A stretch of 64,000 nucleotides of DNA from Nitratidesulfovibrio termitidis HI1 (GTDB lineage: Bacteria; Desulfobacterota; Desulfovibrionia; Desulfovibrionales; Desulfovibrionaceae): NCBI RefSeq assembly GCF_000504305.1, contig NZ_KI632512.1, positions 2,168,250 through 2,232,249 on the forward strand. Reading direction: 5' to 3'. A program made the position numbers and the translations under genes. Shown piece by piece: positions 24,802-33,482 of the stretch (position 1 is the first letter of the stretch; every line of letters begins with the position of its first letter). The notes beneath the pieces were generated by a model that was given only the letters and a program-made list of their open reading frames with translations, did not search any database and was not told where the DNA came from.

Positions 24802-26010
24802 TCAGGAAACGCCCAGCACCTGGCCGGGGTCTATGCCCGAGTCGCGCGGGTCCAGGCAGGCCACCACCTTCACGGCGGTCTGGCCGGAAAGGTCCAGCCT
24901 GCGGTGCTGGGCCGGGCGGCCCTTGGGGTCGCGCACCACGATCACTTCCGGCAACAGCGGTTCGCGCGCGTTGGCCTTGCTGACCACGCCGCGCTGCCCG
25001 GTGTTCAGTTCCACCACGCTGCCCACGGGGTAGATGCCGAGACACCGGATGAACCGTTCCACGAAGCCGGGGTGAAAATCCTGCCCGCGCATGCCGTACA
25101 TCAGGCCCAGCGCCTTGTGCGGCAGCATGGCGGCCTTGTACACCCGGCGGCTGGTAAGGGCGTCGTACACGTCCACCACGGCCAGGATGCGGGCGATGAT
25201 GCTGATTTCCTCGCCCTTGAGGCCACGCGGGTAGCCGAGGCCGTTGTACTTTTCGTGGTGCTCCAGCATGCCTGCCAGCACCTCGTCGTAGACCATGGGA
25301 TTGTCGCGCACCTGCTCCCACCCCAGTTCGGGATGGCGCTTCATGACGCTGAATTCGTCCGGCGTCAGCCGGCGCGGGCTGTTCAGGATGGTATCGGGCA
25401 CGCGGGCCTTGCCGAGGTCGTGGAACAGCCCGGCCAGGCCCACCCGGCTCAGGGTGATGTCGCCAAAGCCCAGGTGCCGCCCGAACACCACGGCCAGCAC
25501 GGCCACGTTGATGCAGTGGGTGTAGGTGTATTCATCCACAGAGCGCAGCTTGGAAAGGCCCAGCAGCGCATTGGCATTGCGGGTGACGCTGGTGAGGATG
25601 CCTTCGACCATGGGCTGGGCGGCCTGCACGTCCACGAAGCCGTCCTTGCGCATGACGTCCATGGCCTTGCGCGCGAAGCCCACGGAATCGTCGTACAGCG
25701 CGCGGGCCTGGGGCATTTCTTCCGCCAGGGGCACGGTGGGCGCCAGCGGGTCCTCGTCGCCGAGATCGCGCGCCAGTTCGGCGGAAATGGCTTCTTCGTC
25801 GCTCAGGCCGTCGGTGCCGTCGCCCCCCAGCGAACGGCGCGTATCCACGAAGACTTCCATGAAGCCTTCGCGCTGGATGCGCAGCACGTCGCCCTCGGAG
25901 CCGACGACCCCCACCTGGCTGTACAGGTATGGATTCTCGAGCCAGGACAGGCCCATGTCCACCACGTACATGCCGGGTTTGAGATCCCGCGTGGAGATCT
26001 TCTTGAGCAC
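24802..26010 (-). CDS. HD-GYP domain phosphodiesterase
   Basis: A 402-residue cytoplasmic protein. The N-terminal DUF3391-like region (KKISTRDLKPGMYVVDMGLSW) is followed by an HD-GYP domain: THCINVAVLAV, GLFHDLGKARVPD (the HD pair), HPELGWEQV, LEHHEKYNGLGYPRGLKGEEI (the GYP motif) and VVDVYDALTSRRVY. Such proteins hydrolyse cyclic di-GMP, and the metal-binding residues are present. I place the start at the GTG at 26010, which follows GGAGGAGG; an ATG at 26061 is the alternative. It is divergent from the EAL-HDOD gene, so the two may form a signalling locus. Confidence 0.9.
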   Translation of the reverse strand: MLKKISTRDLKPGMYVVDMGLSWLENPYLYSQVGVVGSEGDVLRIQREGFMEVFVDTRRSLGGDGTDGLSDEEAISAELARDLGDEDPLAPTVPLAEEMPQARALYDDSVGFARKAMDVMRKDGFVDVQAAQPMVEGILTSVTRNANALLGLSKLRSVDEYTYTHCINVAVLAVVFGRHLGFGDITLSRVGLAGLFHDLGKARVPDTILNSPRRLTPDEFSVMKRHPELGWEQVRDNPMVYDEVLAGMLEHHEKYNGLGYPRGLKGEEISIIARILAVVDVYDALTSRRVYKAAMLPHKALGLMYGMRGQDFHPGFVERFIRCLGIYPVGSVVELNTGQRGVVSKANAREPLLPEVIVVRDPKGRPAQHRRLDLSGQTAVKVVACLDPRDSGIDPGQVLGVS

Positions 26011-26262
26011 CGGTGCCTCCTCCCCTCCCCTTGCTGCCGCCGGTGCGGCGACCCCTTGCATCTACGTATCTTCGCTGCAAAAAACAACTACTCACATGGC
26101 GTTGCGGCATCGAAGGACCGCACGAATGAAGGGCCACCGCGACATCCTTCGATGCAATGCAGGTTCACCCCCATGTGGCGTTACTCCCTTCCTGCGGTTC
26201 TGGGGGTATCACCGCCTTGCCCAGGACCGTCGCACCTGCCATACTGGAATACTCACTCCAGA
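26011..26262. other. Divergent upstream region between HD-GYP and EAL-HDOD genes
   Basis: This holds the likely promoters of both divergent genes. An AT-rich patch at about 26080-26100 (AAAAAACAACTACTCACATG) lies on the HD-GYP side. Two 9-bp stretches CCTTCGATGC/GCATCGAAGG-like at 26110 and 26150 form a loose inverted repeat. No gene was seen. Confidence 0.35.
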
Positions 26263-26410
26263 CCACCGGACGGGCCGCCGATGCGCCACCGTCCATAGCC
26301 CACCGGACGGGTCGCCAATGCGGCGCCGTCCATAGCTCACAGGACGGGCCGCCAATGCGGCGCCGTTCATAGATCACCGGACGGGTCGCCAATGCGGCGC
26401 CGTCCTGGCT
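26263..26410 (+). repeat. Four 37-bp tandem repeats upstream of the EAL-HDOD gene
   Basis: Four contiguous 37-bp units start at 26263, 26300, 26337 and 26374. The consensus opens CACCGGACGGGTCGCCAATG and continues CGGCGCCGTCCATAGC. Each unit has an internal dyad (GGACGG / CCGTCC, CGCC / GGCG), so each could fold into a hairpin or bind a dimeric protein. The array ends 30 bp before the ATG at 26441, so it is probably in the 5' leader or promoter. There are no spacers, so it is not a CRISPR array. Confidence 0.85.
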
Positions 26411-26440
26411 CAACGCGCACGCGGGGCGGAGCCCGCACCC

Positions 26441-27679
26441 ATGCAGGCCCAGAACCCCTCGCAGCAGCCCACCATCTTCATCGCCCGGCAGCCCATCTTC
26501 GATGCCGCTGGCGCGCTGTGGGGGCACGAACTGCTGTTTCGCGACAGCCCCAGCGGCCCCGCGCGCATCGACGATCCGGACGCGGCCACCGCCTCGGTCA
26601 TTGCCGACGGCTACGCCATCGCCAGCGAGACCATCCCCGGCGTCACCCCCTTCCTGATCAACTTTCCCGAGGGGTTGCTGCTGTCCGGCGCGGCGGAAGT
26701 GCTGCCGCCGGACCGGTGCATCCCCGAAATCCTCGAAACGGTGCAGCCCACGCCCGAACTGGTGGAGGCACTGCATGCCCTGAAGCGGGCGGGCTACCGG
26801 CTGGCCGTGGACGACTTCGTGGGGCAGGATCAGGCCCTGCCGCTGCTGGGGCTGGCGGACATCATCAAGGTGGACGTGCTGGGCGTGCCCCCGGCGGAAC
26901 TGCCCGCGCTCACGGCCACCATGCGCAAGCGCCATCACGCCGTGCTGCTGGCGGAAAAGGTGGAAAACGCGGCCATGTTCGGCCAGTGCCGCATGTTGGG
27001 GTACACCCTGTTCCAGGGCTACCACTTCGCCAGACCGGTCATCGTGCCGGGGCGCACCCTGTCATCCGCCCAGACCTCGCGCCTGCACCTGATGCAGTCG
27101 CTGACCGGAGAGGCGGACCCGCACAAGCTGGTACGCGCCGTGACCGTGGACCCCGGCCTGACCTACCGCCTGCTGCGGTACATCAATTCCGCGTGGTTCG
27201 CCCTGTTGAAGGAAGTGACCTCCATCCAGCACGCGGCATCGTTGCTGGGCTTCGAGACGCTGCGCAAGTGGCTGCTGGTGATCACCCTGGCCGACACGGC
27301 GGGCAGCGCCGCTCCGGCAGAGGCCATGCGGCTGGCCGTGACCCGCGCGCGCTTTCTGGAACTGCTGTGCGGCCTCACGCGCACCTGCTCCCATGCGCCG
27401 GAATCCATGTTCCTTCTGGGGCTGCTGTCGCAACTGGATGCGCTGCTGGGCATTCCCATGTCCGTCCTGCTGGCCCACCTGCCACTGGATGCGGACTTTC
27501 GCGCCGCCCTTTCCGGCGAGCCTTCGCCCATGCACGACGAACTGCACCTGGCCGTGCTGCTGGAGCGCGGCGCCTGGGATGAGGCCCTGCCGCTGATGGC
27601 CAGGCTGGGCTTTTCACCCGTGGACGTGGCCCGCAGCAGTGTGGATGCCCAGGTGTGGGCCAGCCGGATTTTGAGCTAG
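26441..27679 (+). CDS. EAL-HDOD signalling protein (YuxH-like, degenerate EAL)
   Basis: A 412-residue protein. Residues 10-205 are an EAL-like domain (FIARQPIFDAAGALWGHELLFRD, YRLAVDDFVGQDQALPLL, ADIIKVDV, LLAEKVEN, FQGYHFARP). The catalytic motif is HELLFR instead of EALLR, and the loop-6 DDFGTG is changed to DDFVGQ, so cyclic di-GMP hydrolysis is unlikely. Residues 215-400 are an HDOD domain (TYRLLRYINSAWF, IQHAASLLGFETLRKWL). Such proteins usually act as regulatory scaffolds. The 37-bp array precedes it, and HD-GYP is divergent. Confidence 0.9.
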   Translation: MQAQNPSQQPTIFIARQPIFDAAGALWGHELLFRDSPSGPARIDDPDAATASVIADGYAIASETIPGVTPFLINFPEGLLLSGAAEVLPPDRCIPEILETVQPTPELVEALHALKRAGYRLAVDDFVGQDQALPLLGLADIIKVDVLGVPPAELPALTATMRKRHHAVLLAEKVENAAMFGQCRMLGYTLFQGYHFARPVIVPGRTLSSAQTSRLHLMQSLTGEADPHKLVRAVTVDPGLTYRLLRYINSAWFALLKEVTSIQHAASLLGFETLRKWLLVITLADTAGSAAPAEAMRLAVTRARFLELLCGLTRTCSHAPESMFLLGLLSQLDALLGIPMSVLLAHLPLDADFRAALSGEPSPMHDELHLAVLLERGAWDEALPLMARLGFSPVDVARSSVDAQVWASRILS

Positions 27680-27742
27680 CGGAAAACGGCACCAGGCCGG
27701 TTCGTGGCACGCACGGGCGCGCAGGAAAGCAAGAGAAGCAAA

Positions 27743-27767
27743 AAGGGCACACCACCGGTGTGCCCTT
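27743..27767 (+). terminator. Intrinsic-type hairpin after the EAL-HDOD gene
   Basis: AAGGGCACACC and GGTGTGCCCTT form a perfect 11-bp stem with a three-base loop, preceded by an A-run. The downstream T-tract is short on the plus strand but good on the minus strand, so it may serve both directions. Confidence 0.75.
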
Positions 27768-27818
27768 GTGCATTCAATACCTTTGCAAGACGGTGCGTTG
27801 GCCCCAGCCGCTCCAAAA

Positions 27819-28136
27819 GGGCCTGTTTACCCTATGAGGATTTTTGTCCTCTGCCAAGGAAGAACGGTTTTTTATGGAGGGAGTATGCGTCAGCCGTTAT
27901 GCGAGCTTGTGAGCATTACGGATGGCGACCGCAGCGCGCTCTTATCGTATTCGACCGGAATAAAAAATCATTCTGACCGCTCTGCGCTCGATGCCCGTAT
28001 CGCTGCTGTCCCCATCCGTACGGCTCGAATACTCGCCTACGGCTGGGGCAAAGCTCGCAGGCTCGCTTAACGGGCACGCTCCGCGCCCTTCGGGTCGGTC
28101 AGGCAGAGGGCAAAAAGACCATAGGGTAACAGGCCC
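27819..28136 (-). repeat. Structured 3'-end repeat, copy R2 (long form)
   Basis: A 318-bp element reaching the stop codon of the phenylacetate-CoA ligase gene. Its terminal arms are complementary over about 35 bases: the left end reads GGGCCTGTTTACCCTATG and the right end CATAGGGTAACAGGCCC, both continuing into a shared CTCTGCC / GGCAGAG. An inner AT-only stem (TTTTTTAT / ATAAAAAA) and the core TCGAATACGATAAGAG are as in R5. Relative to R1, R4 and R5 it contains extra hairpin modules of the CCATCCGTAA...CTCG type. Confidence 0.8.
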
Positions 28137-29431
28137 TACCCGTCGGCCATACGCATGTCGGTCACCCGCCTGGACTTGCCGAACGAACGCGGCAGCACGC
28201 CGGGGTCCACCACCTGCACGGCCACGCGGGCCATCAGCTTCTTGTGCAGGCGGTCGCCCACTTCGCGCGTGAGGCCCGCGTCGCTGTCCGCCGTAGCCCC
28301 TTCCTGTCGTTCCACCTGCAGCAACATGGCGTCCCGGCCATCGGTGCGGCTGAGCTGGATGTGGTACTCGGACCCCAGCACCGGAAACTCGTGCAGCACG
28401 TCGGCAATCTGGCCGGGGTAGATGTTCACCCCGCGGAAGATGATCATGTCGTCCGAGCGGCCCAGGATGTGGTCATGCCGGGGGATGCACCGCCCGCACG
28501 AACACTGGCCGGGCAGCATGCGGGTCAGGTCGCGGGTGCGGTAGCGGACCAGCGGCGAGGCTTCCTTGCGCAGCGAGGTGACCACCATCTCGCCCACCTC
28601 TCCGGGGGCCACCGGTTGCAGGGTGGCCGGGTCCAGAACCTCGATGATGAACAGGTCGGCCCAGTAGTGCAGGCCCTCGCGCGCGTCGCATTCCAGCCCG
28701 GTGCCGGGGCCGTACATTTCGGTCATGCCCGCGATGTCGTAGCTGCCCGTCAGGCCCAGCTTCTGCTCGAAGGCGGCGCGCATGCGCGGGCTGTGCGTTT
28801 CTGCGCCAAAGATCACCTTGCGCAGCTTCACCTTGTCCAGCAGTCCGTTGCGCTCCACTTCCTCGGCCATCAGCAGGGCCATGGAGGCCGTGGACCCCAG
28901 GCAGGTCACGCCCATGTCCACCAGCAACTGCAACTGCATCTCCAGGTTGCCCGGCCCCACCGGCACGGTGAGCGCGCCGAACTTCTCGGACCCCAGCTGG
29001 AACCCGGCCCCCGCCGTCCACAGGCCGTAGCCCACGGCGATCTGCACGCGGTCTTCGCGGGTCAGGCCCGCCAGTTCGTAGCAGCGGGCCATTTGCAGGG
29101 CAAAGGTATCCACGTCGTTCTGGGTGTAGGCCAGGATCTTGCGCTTGCCCGTGGTGCCCGACGAGGCATGGATGCGCACCACGTCGCTTTCCGGCACGGA
29201 CAGCAGCGGCAGGGGGTACCCCTCGCGCAGGTCTTCCACGCTGGCGGTGGGCAGGCGCACGATGTCGTCCAGGGTGCGGATGTCGTCGGGGTGCACGCCC
29301 GCCGCGTCGAACTTGGCCTTGTAGGCCGGGCTGTTGGCGTAGGCGTGGCGCACGGTCCAGCGCAGGCCCTCGGTCTGCACGCGATGCAGGGTTTCGGGGT
29401 CGAGGTGGGGCAGAAAGCGTTGCTGCGACAT
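28136..29431 (-). CDS. paaK: Phenylacetate--CoA ligase-family AMP-dependent enzyme
   Basis: A 431-residue acyl-adenylate enzyme of the PaaK type. The P-loop-like motif is RIHASSGTTGKRKILAYT. FGAETHSPRMR, YDIAGMTEMYGPG and YRTRDLTRMLPGQCSCGR (with GRSDDMIIFRGVNIYP) are the other conserved blocks. It forms aryl- or acyl-CoA from acid, ATP and CoA; in sulfate reducers such enzymes may serve the use or excretion of aryl acids or acyl groups from amino acids. The ATG at 29431 follows CAGGAG, and the longer frame to 29629 is rejected. The R2 repeat touches the stop codon. Confidence 0.9.
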   Translation of the reverse strand: MSQQRFLPHLDPETLHRVQTEGLRWTVRHAYANSPAYKAKFDAAGVHPDDIRTLDDIVRLPTASVEDLREGYPLPLLSVPESDVVRIHASSGTTGKRKILAYTQNDVDTFALQMARCYELAGLTREDRVQIAVGYGLWTAGAGFQLGSEKFGALTVPVGPGNLEMQLQLLVDMGVTCLGSTASMALLMAEEVERNGLLDKVKLRKVIFGAETHSPRMRAAFEQKLGLTGSYDIAGMTEMYGPGTGLECDAREGLHYWADLFIIEVLDPATLQPVAPGEVGEMVVTSLRKEASPLVRYRTRDLTRMLPGQCSCGRCIPRHDHILGRSDDMIIFRGVNIYPGQIADVLHEFPVLGSEYHIQLSRTDGRDAMLLQVERQEGATADSDAGLTREVGDRLHKKLMARVAVQVVDPGVLPRSFGKSRRVTDMRMADG

Positions 29432-29810
29432 GGAAGCGGACTCCTGGGACAGCGGAATATGTAAGTGCGGCATGAAAGCGGGACTCGATCGAATGGGGCC
29501 GGGCAGCGCGGCGGGCCAGCCCCGGAGCGGGCACCAAACGGGCGCGCGGCTTGTGCGGCGGCGCAAAAGCCTGTATCTGAGGCCCACGCGACGCACCGGC
29601 CAGCCCCCCTTGCGCGGGGGCATCGGCAACCCACCGGAAAGCAGCCGGTGCTTTGCCGCAAGCTGCGCCCCGACGGGGAATTACCGGACATGGCGGGCAC
29701 GGCGGCCTGTGCACATCATCAGCACGGATGGTGGTCACAGCCGGTTGCCACGGCCAGTCGTCACGGCCAGTCAGTTTGGCACCGGAAGGCTGATCGCGCG
29801 GCGCCCGCAT
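29432..29810. other. Divergent intergenic region paaK / purD
   Basis: No gene with good coding signals was found. A 13-bp direct repeat (GTCACGGCCAGTC) occurs around 29757-29775. The region should carry the promoter for the minus-strand ligase gene. Confidence 0.35.
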
Positions 29811-29822
29811 ATTGTATACAAT
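29811..29822. promoter_or_regulatory. ATTGTATACAAT palindrome upstream of purD
   Basis: A perfect 12-bp palindrome in an otherwise GC-rich region, 105 bp before the purD start. TTGTATACAA has the shape of a GntR-family operator and also contains TATACA, a possible -10. It may be a regulator site for purD or the divergent ligase gene. Confidence 0.45.
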
Positions 29823-29927
29823 CCGGGGCGCCCCAGAGAGCTACCACGAATCCTCGCGGGGGAAAACCCCGGCCAGCAGCCGCGCGGCCCCCGCATCATC
29901 ACCCCTTGCCGCATCAGGAGGCCCACC

Positions 29928-31205
29928 GTGCGGATACTCATCGTCGGATCCGGCGGGCGTGAACACGCCCTGGCCTGGAAGCTGCGCCAGAGCCCCCTCG
30001 TCAAGGACATCTTCATCGCGCCCGGCAACGGCGGCACCGCCCTTGAAGGCACCAACGTGCCCATTTCCGATGGCGACCTGCCCGCGCTGGTGCGCTTTGC
30101 GCTGGACGAAAAGATCGACCTCGTGGTGCCCGGCCCGGAACTGCCGCTGGTGCTGGGCATCAAGGACGCCATGGTCACGGCGGGCGTGCCCTGCTTCGGC
30201 CCCGACGCCTACGGCGCGCAACTGGAAGGCAGCAAGGCCTTCGCCAAGGAAATCATGCGCGCGGCGGGCGTGCCCACCGCCGCCTTTGGCGTGTTCGACG
30301 ATGCCGATGCGGCCCGCGCCTACATCCGCCAGAACGGCGCGCCCGTGGTGGTCAAGGCCGACGGCCTTGCCGCGGGCAAGGGCGTGGTGGTGGCCCGCAC
30401 CGTGGACGAGGCGCTGCAAGCCGTGGACGACATGATGGTCAAGCGCGCCTTTGGCGACGCCGGCGCCCGCGTGGTGGTGGAAAGCGCGCTGGCGGGCGAG
30501 GAAGCTTCCTTCCTGTGCCTGTGCGACGGCGAAACGGTCATCCCCCTGCCCTCGGCGCAGGACCACAAGGCCGTGTTCGACAACGACCAAGGCCCCAACA
30601 CCGGCGGCATGGGCGCCTACAGCCCCGCCCCGGTGCTGCCCGAATCGCGCTACGGGGAAATGATCGACCTCGTGATCCGCCCCGTGCTGCGCGAACTGAT
30701 CAAGCGCGGCCACCCCTTCACCGGGGTGCTGTACGCGGGCCTGATGATGACCGCCGATGGCCCCATGGTGCTGGAATTCAACACCCGCTTCGGCGACCCG
30801 GAATGCCAGCCGCTGCTGATGCGCCTGGACGGCGACCTTGCCGCCATCATGGTGGCGGGCGCGCAGGGCCGCCTGCACGAAACCACCCTGCCCCTGAAGC
30901 GCGAAACCGCGCTGGGCGTGGTCATGGCGGCCAAGGGCTACCCCGGCAGCTACGCCAAGGGCATGACCATTTCCGGCATCGGCGATGCCGAGGCGCTGGG
31001 CCCGGTCAAGGTGTTTCAGGCGGGCACCGAGCAGCGCGACGGCGCTTCCGTGTCGCGCGGCGGGCGCGTGCTGTGCGTCACCGCCCTTGGCGACACCCTG
31101 GCCGACGCACAGGCGCTGGCGTACAAGGCCGTGGCAAAGGTGTGCATGGACAACGCCCACTACCGCAGCGACATCGGCGCCAAGGGCCTGAAGCGCGGGG
31201 GCTAG
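29928..31205 (+). CDS. purD: Phosphoribosylamine--glycine ligase
   Basis: A 425-residue ATP-grasp enzyme for the second step of purine synthesis: phosphoribosylamine plus glycine plus ATP gives GAR. The N-terminus MRILIVGSGGREHALAWKL is diagnostic. The ATP-grasp core has PVVVKADGLAAGKGVVVA, QDHKAVFDNDQGPNTGGMGAYSPAP and EFNTRFGDPECQ. The GTG at 29928 follows CAGGAGG with good spacing and fits the family start; the open frame upstream is ignored. purE follows after 236 bp. Confidence 0.98.
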   Translation: MRILIVGSGGREHALAWKLRQSPLVKDIFIAPGNGGTALEGTNVPISDGDLPALVRFALDEKIDLVVPGPELPLVLGIKDAMVTAGVPCFGPDAYGAQLEGSKAFAKEIMRAAGVPTAAFGVFDDADAARAYIRQNGAPVVVKADGLAAGKGVVVARTVDEALQAVDDMMVKRAFGDAGARVVVESALAGEEASFLCLCDGETVIPLPSAQDHKAVFDNDQGPNTGGMGAYSPAPVLPESRYGEMIDLVIRPVLRELIKRGHPFTGVLYAGLMMTADGPMVLEFNTRFGDPECQPLLMRLDGDLAAIMVAGAQGRLHETTLPLKRETALGVVMAAKGYPGSYAKGMTISGIGDAEALGPVKVFQAGTEQRDGASVSRGGRVLCVTALGDTLADAQALAYKAVAKVCMDNAHYRSDIGAKGLKRGG

Positions 31206-31441
31206 CCCCGCACATGGGGAAAGGCGGCGGCGACAGGCTGCCGCTTGGCCCTTGCCGAGCGAACACGGTCCCGCCGGGCCCCAATCAATCCGGCCTGCAC
31301 CGCACATGACGTTTCCGGCACCGCCCGCGCTTCCGCTACGCCGTCCGGCGATTGCCTGCCCGGTCTGAACCGGCGCACAGCGACACACGGCGGCACGCAA
31401 CGCGGGCTTACCGAACTCTTATCGACAACAGGAGACCCGTC

Positions 31442-31942
31442 ATGACCAAAGTTGCCGTTTTCATGGGCTCCGCCTCGGACGAGGACACCGTACGCCCGTG
31501 CACCGAAGTGCTCGACAGCCTGGGCATTTCCTACCTGTTCACCGTCAGCTCCGCCCACCGCACCCCGGAACGCACGGAACGGCTGGTGACCGAACTGGAA
31601 GCCGAAGGCTGCCAGGTGTTCATCTGCGCGGCGGGCATGGCCGCCCACCTGGCCGGGGCCGTGGCCGCGCGCACCCAGAAGCCGGTCATCGGCATTCCCG
31701 TGGCGGCGTCCGCCCTTGGCGGCATGGACGCCCTGCTGGCCACGGTGCAGATGCCCCCCGGCTTTCCGGTGGCCACGGTGGCGCTGGACAAGGCAGGCGC
31801 GCGCAACGCCGCCTGGCTGGCCGCGCAAATCCTGGCCCTGGCTGACCCGGCTCTGTCGCAACGCCTTGCCGCCGCCCGCGCCAAAATGAAGGCCGACGCG
31901 GAAAAGGCCGGGGAAGAACTGGAAGCCCGGTACCGGAAGTAG
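31442..31942 (+). CDS. purE: N5-carboxyaminoimidazole ribonucleotide mutase
   Basis: A 166-residue class I PurE, which moves the carboxylate of N5-CAIR to give [21 protein letters not shown] and [10 protein letters not shown] hold the substrate phosphate-binding and catalytic His residues. [27 protein letters not shown] and [21 protein letters not shown] are also conserved. The ATG at 31442 follows ACAGGAG. A strong bidirectional terminator starts 14 bp after the stop. Together with purD it forms a small purine locus. Confidence 0.97.
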   Translation: MTKVAVFMGSASDEDTVRPCTEVLDSLGISYLFTVSSAHRTPERTERLVTELEAEGCQVFICAAGMAAHLAGAVAARTQKPVIGIPVAASALGGMDALLATVQMPPGFPVATVALDKAGARNAAWLAAQILALADPALSQRLAAARAKMKADAEKAGEELEARYRK

Positions 31943-31956
31943 GCGATATCCATTTG

Positions 31957-32001
31957 AATGAGAAAAGCGACAGGCTCGCACAACCTGTCGCTTTTCTCAT
32001 T
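31957..32001. terminator. Bidirectional intrinsic terminator, 18-bp stem
   Basis: AATGAGAAAAGCGACAGG (31957-31974) pairs perfectly with CCTGTCGCTTTTCTCATT (31984-32001) around a 9-base loop. T-rich arms on both sides suit both purE and the convergent lipoprotein gene, whose stop codon overlaps the distal end. Confidence 0.88.
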
Positions 32002-32671
32002 ATTCCGGCATAATTCTGATGGCTTTTTTTGCTTTTTCCTCAAAATCTCGCACCGCCTTTTTCCCGGCATCATCGAGATACTCATATTTTGCCCCAAACA
32101 ACTCCTTCAAGCGACTCCTCGGCATCTGCTCCAAGTATTCTATGATTACCCGTTCTTTCCCAGACACACGCTTTCCGCACGTAAATGATACATAATACCC
32201 TGTCCTCCCTGTGACACCATACTTTTCAAAGAGCTCACTATACTCCTTACCCTTCACGATCTCACGCCTATAAATAAAGCATGAGAATCCCCCAACTTTG
32301 TCGTCGATATATGATGATTTTACCAGATACTCTCCTGCAATATCTGAAGTGATCGGAAGGTATTCCAAGCCGCTCAAAAGCATGCTTCCAAATTCAAAGA
32401 CTACAATATCACCACTATACCCATCTTTGTTTTTGCCAACAAAAAAATGGCGTTCCGCGCTTTGAGCCCCTGACTGCACCTTGTCATCGTCGGCATGAAC
32501 ATTCCTGCGGGTTGTAAGCGCCCCCATGTATACCATTTTATCATCCAGAACTACTCGCATCCTTGGTGACGCAGTCGACACAAACTCATTTCCGTGGCCA
32601 CCTCTTTCTTTGGATGCACACCCTGATAACGCCAGCGCAACAAGCATGATGAAAAAAACTGAACGAAACAT
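32000..32671 (-). CDS. Putative lipoprotein, AT-rich gene, unknown function
   Basis: A 223-residue protein with a lipoprotein signal: [18 protein letters not shown], lipobox LSGC with Cys18 as the lipidated residue. The mature part is mixed alpha/beta without a domain I recognise; C-terminal residues 180-223 are Lys/Glu-rich helix ([13 protein letters not shown]). The base composition is much lower in GC than all neighbours and codon use differs, which suggests recent acquisition. The ATG at 32671 has GAGGGGAAGC upstream. It is convergent with purE and shares its terminator. Confidence 0.75.
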   Translation of the reverse strand: MFRSVFFIMLVALALSGCASKERGGHGNEFVSTASPRMRVVLDDKMVYMGALTTRRNVHADDDKVQSGAQSAERHFFVGKNKDGYSGDIVVFEFGSMLLSGLEYLPITSDIAGEYLVKSSYIDDKVGGFSCFIYRREIVKGKEYSELFEKYGVTGRTGYYVSFTCGKRVSGKERVIIEYLEQMPRSRLKELFGAKYEYLDDAGKKAVRDFEEKAKKAIRIMPE

Positions 32672-32976
32672 GCTTCCCCTCCGTTTTTAGCCCCCCCACA
32701 TAATTATTTCTTAATAGACAGGCGAACTACAAGCAATCATTCCCCCCCCGACACAACGACGACCGCGCTCCATCGGGACGCGGCCGTCATGTGTTTGGTC
32801 CGTTTTCGGAAAGGAAGCGTTCCCTTGCCGCGGGGCAACCGGGAGGGGTTGCGAACCCGTCAAAACCTCTGGTGGCCGACACCCTTGTGTCCGGCCTGCT
32901 CGTATCCGTTGCTCTCGTGTCCGGTCCTTCTGCGCACGGGGGGTCCGTACCTGTCCTTCCGCGCCTCGGCTTACCC
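32672..32976. other. 305-bp intergenic region
   Basis: The part next to the lipoprotein gene is AT-rich (ATAATTATTTCTTAATAGAC near 32700) and probably holds its promoter. At about 32754-32792 a hairpin GACGACCGCG.. / ..CGCGGCCGTC may end transcription from one side. The remainder is GC-rich with no gene. Confidence 0.4.
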
Positions 32977-33300
32977 TCAGGCGTTGCCCATGGGCTCCCC
33001 GTCACGCAGCAGGTCGCGGTGCACGATTTCGCTGATGCGGATGACCTTCAGGCGGTACTCGTCTTCTTCCGGGCGGCAGTGCGCGCAGCCGTCGGTGACG
33101 ATCATGCAGTGCTCGTCAATGTCGGCGGCGTTCACGCCCACGCCATGCAGTACAACGGTTGCGCGGCCATGTTCCCACATCACCGGCCTGCCGCAACGGG
33201 CGCATTCCACAAACATCAGTTCAGGGTCATAGCCTTTCGGCTGCGATGGCACGTGGGGCTGCCGCTCAACAACGCGATCAATGCGGTCAATCTGGCGCAT
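32977..33300 (-). CDS. Small zinc-ribbon-like hypothetical protein
   Basis: A 107-residue protein with two Cys pairs, CARCGRPV (about residues 33-40) and CAHCRPEEDEYR (about 72-83), spaced like a zinc ribbon, plus a Cys at 65. The end (RISEIVHRDLLRDGEPMGNA) is helical. I do not recognise the family. The ATG at 33300 has a strong GGAGG ribosome site. It is monocistronic by position, with fetAB about 180 bp upstream on the same strand. Confidence 0.65.
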   Translation of the reverse strand: MRQIDRIDRVVERQPHVPSQPKGYDPELMFVECARCGRPVMWEHGRATVVLHGVGVNAADIDEHCMIVTDGCAHCRPEEDEYRLKVIRISEIVHRDLLRDGEPMGNA

Positions 33301-33482
33301 GGCGTTCCTCCCTGGCTTGTGCCCGGCTCGTGCCGAACCTTTTGATGGTCGCGGAATCGTTGGTCGTTCATCCTCCCGATTGTTCCCGTGAAGCGATCCA
33401 TGGCGGGCGTCCGGCGTCGTGGCGACTGTCCGTAACCGTCGCCGTCGCCGTCACCTGACGGGCCGTCCGCCTTTTCCACGGG

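Noticed and set aside
26263-26410. Regular 37-bp periodic array resembling a CRISPR
   Set aside because: Units are contiguous with no spacers and no cas genes are near; it is a plain tandem repeat.
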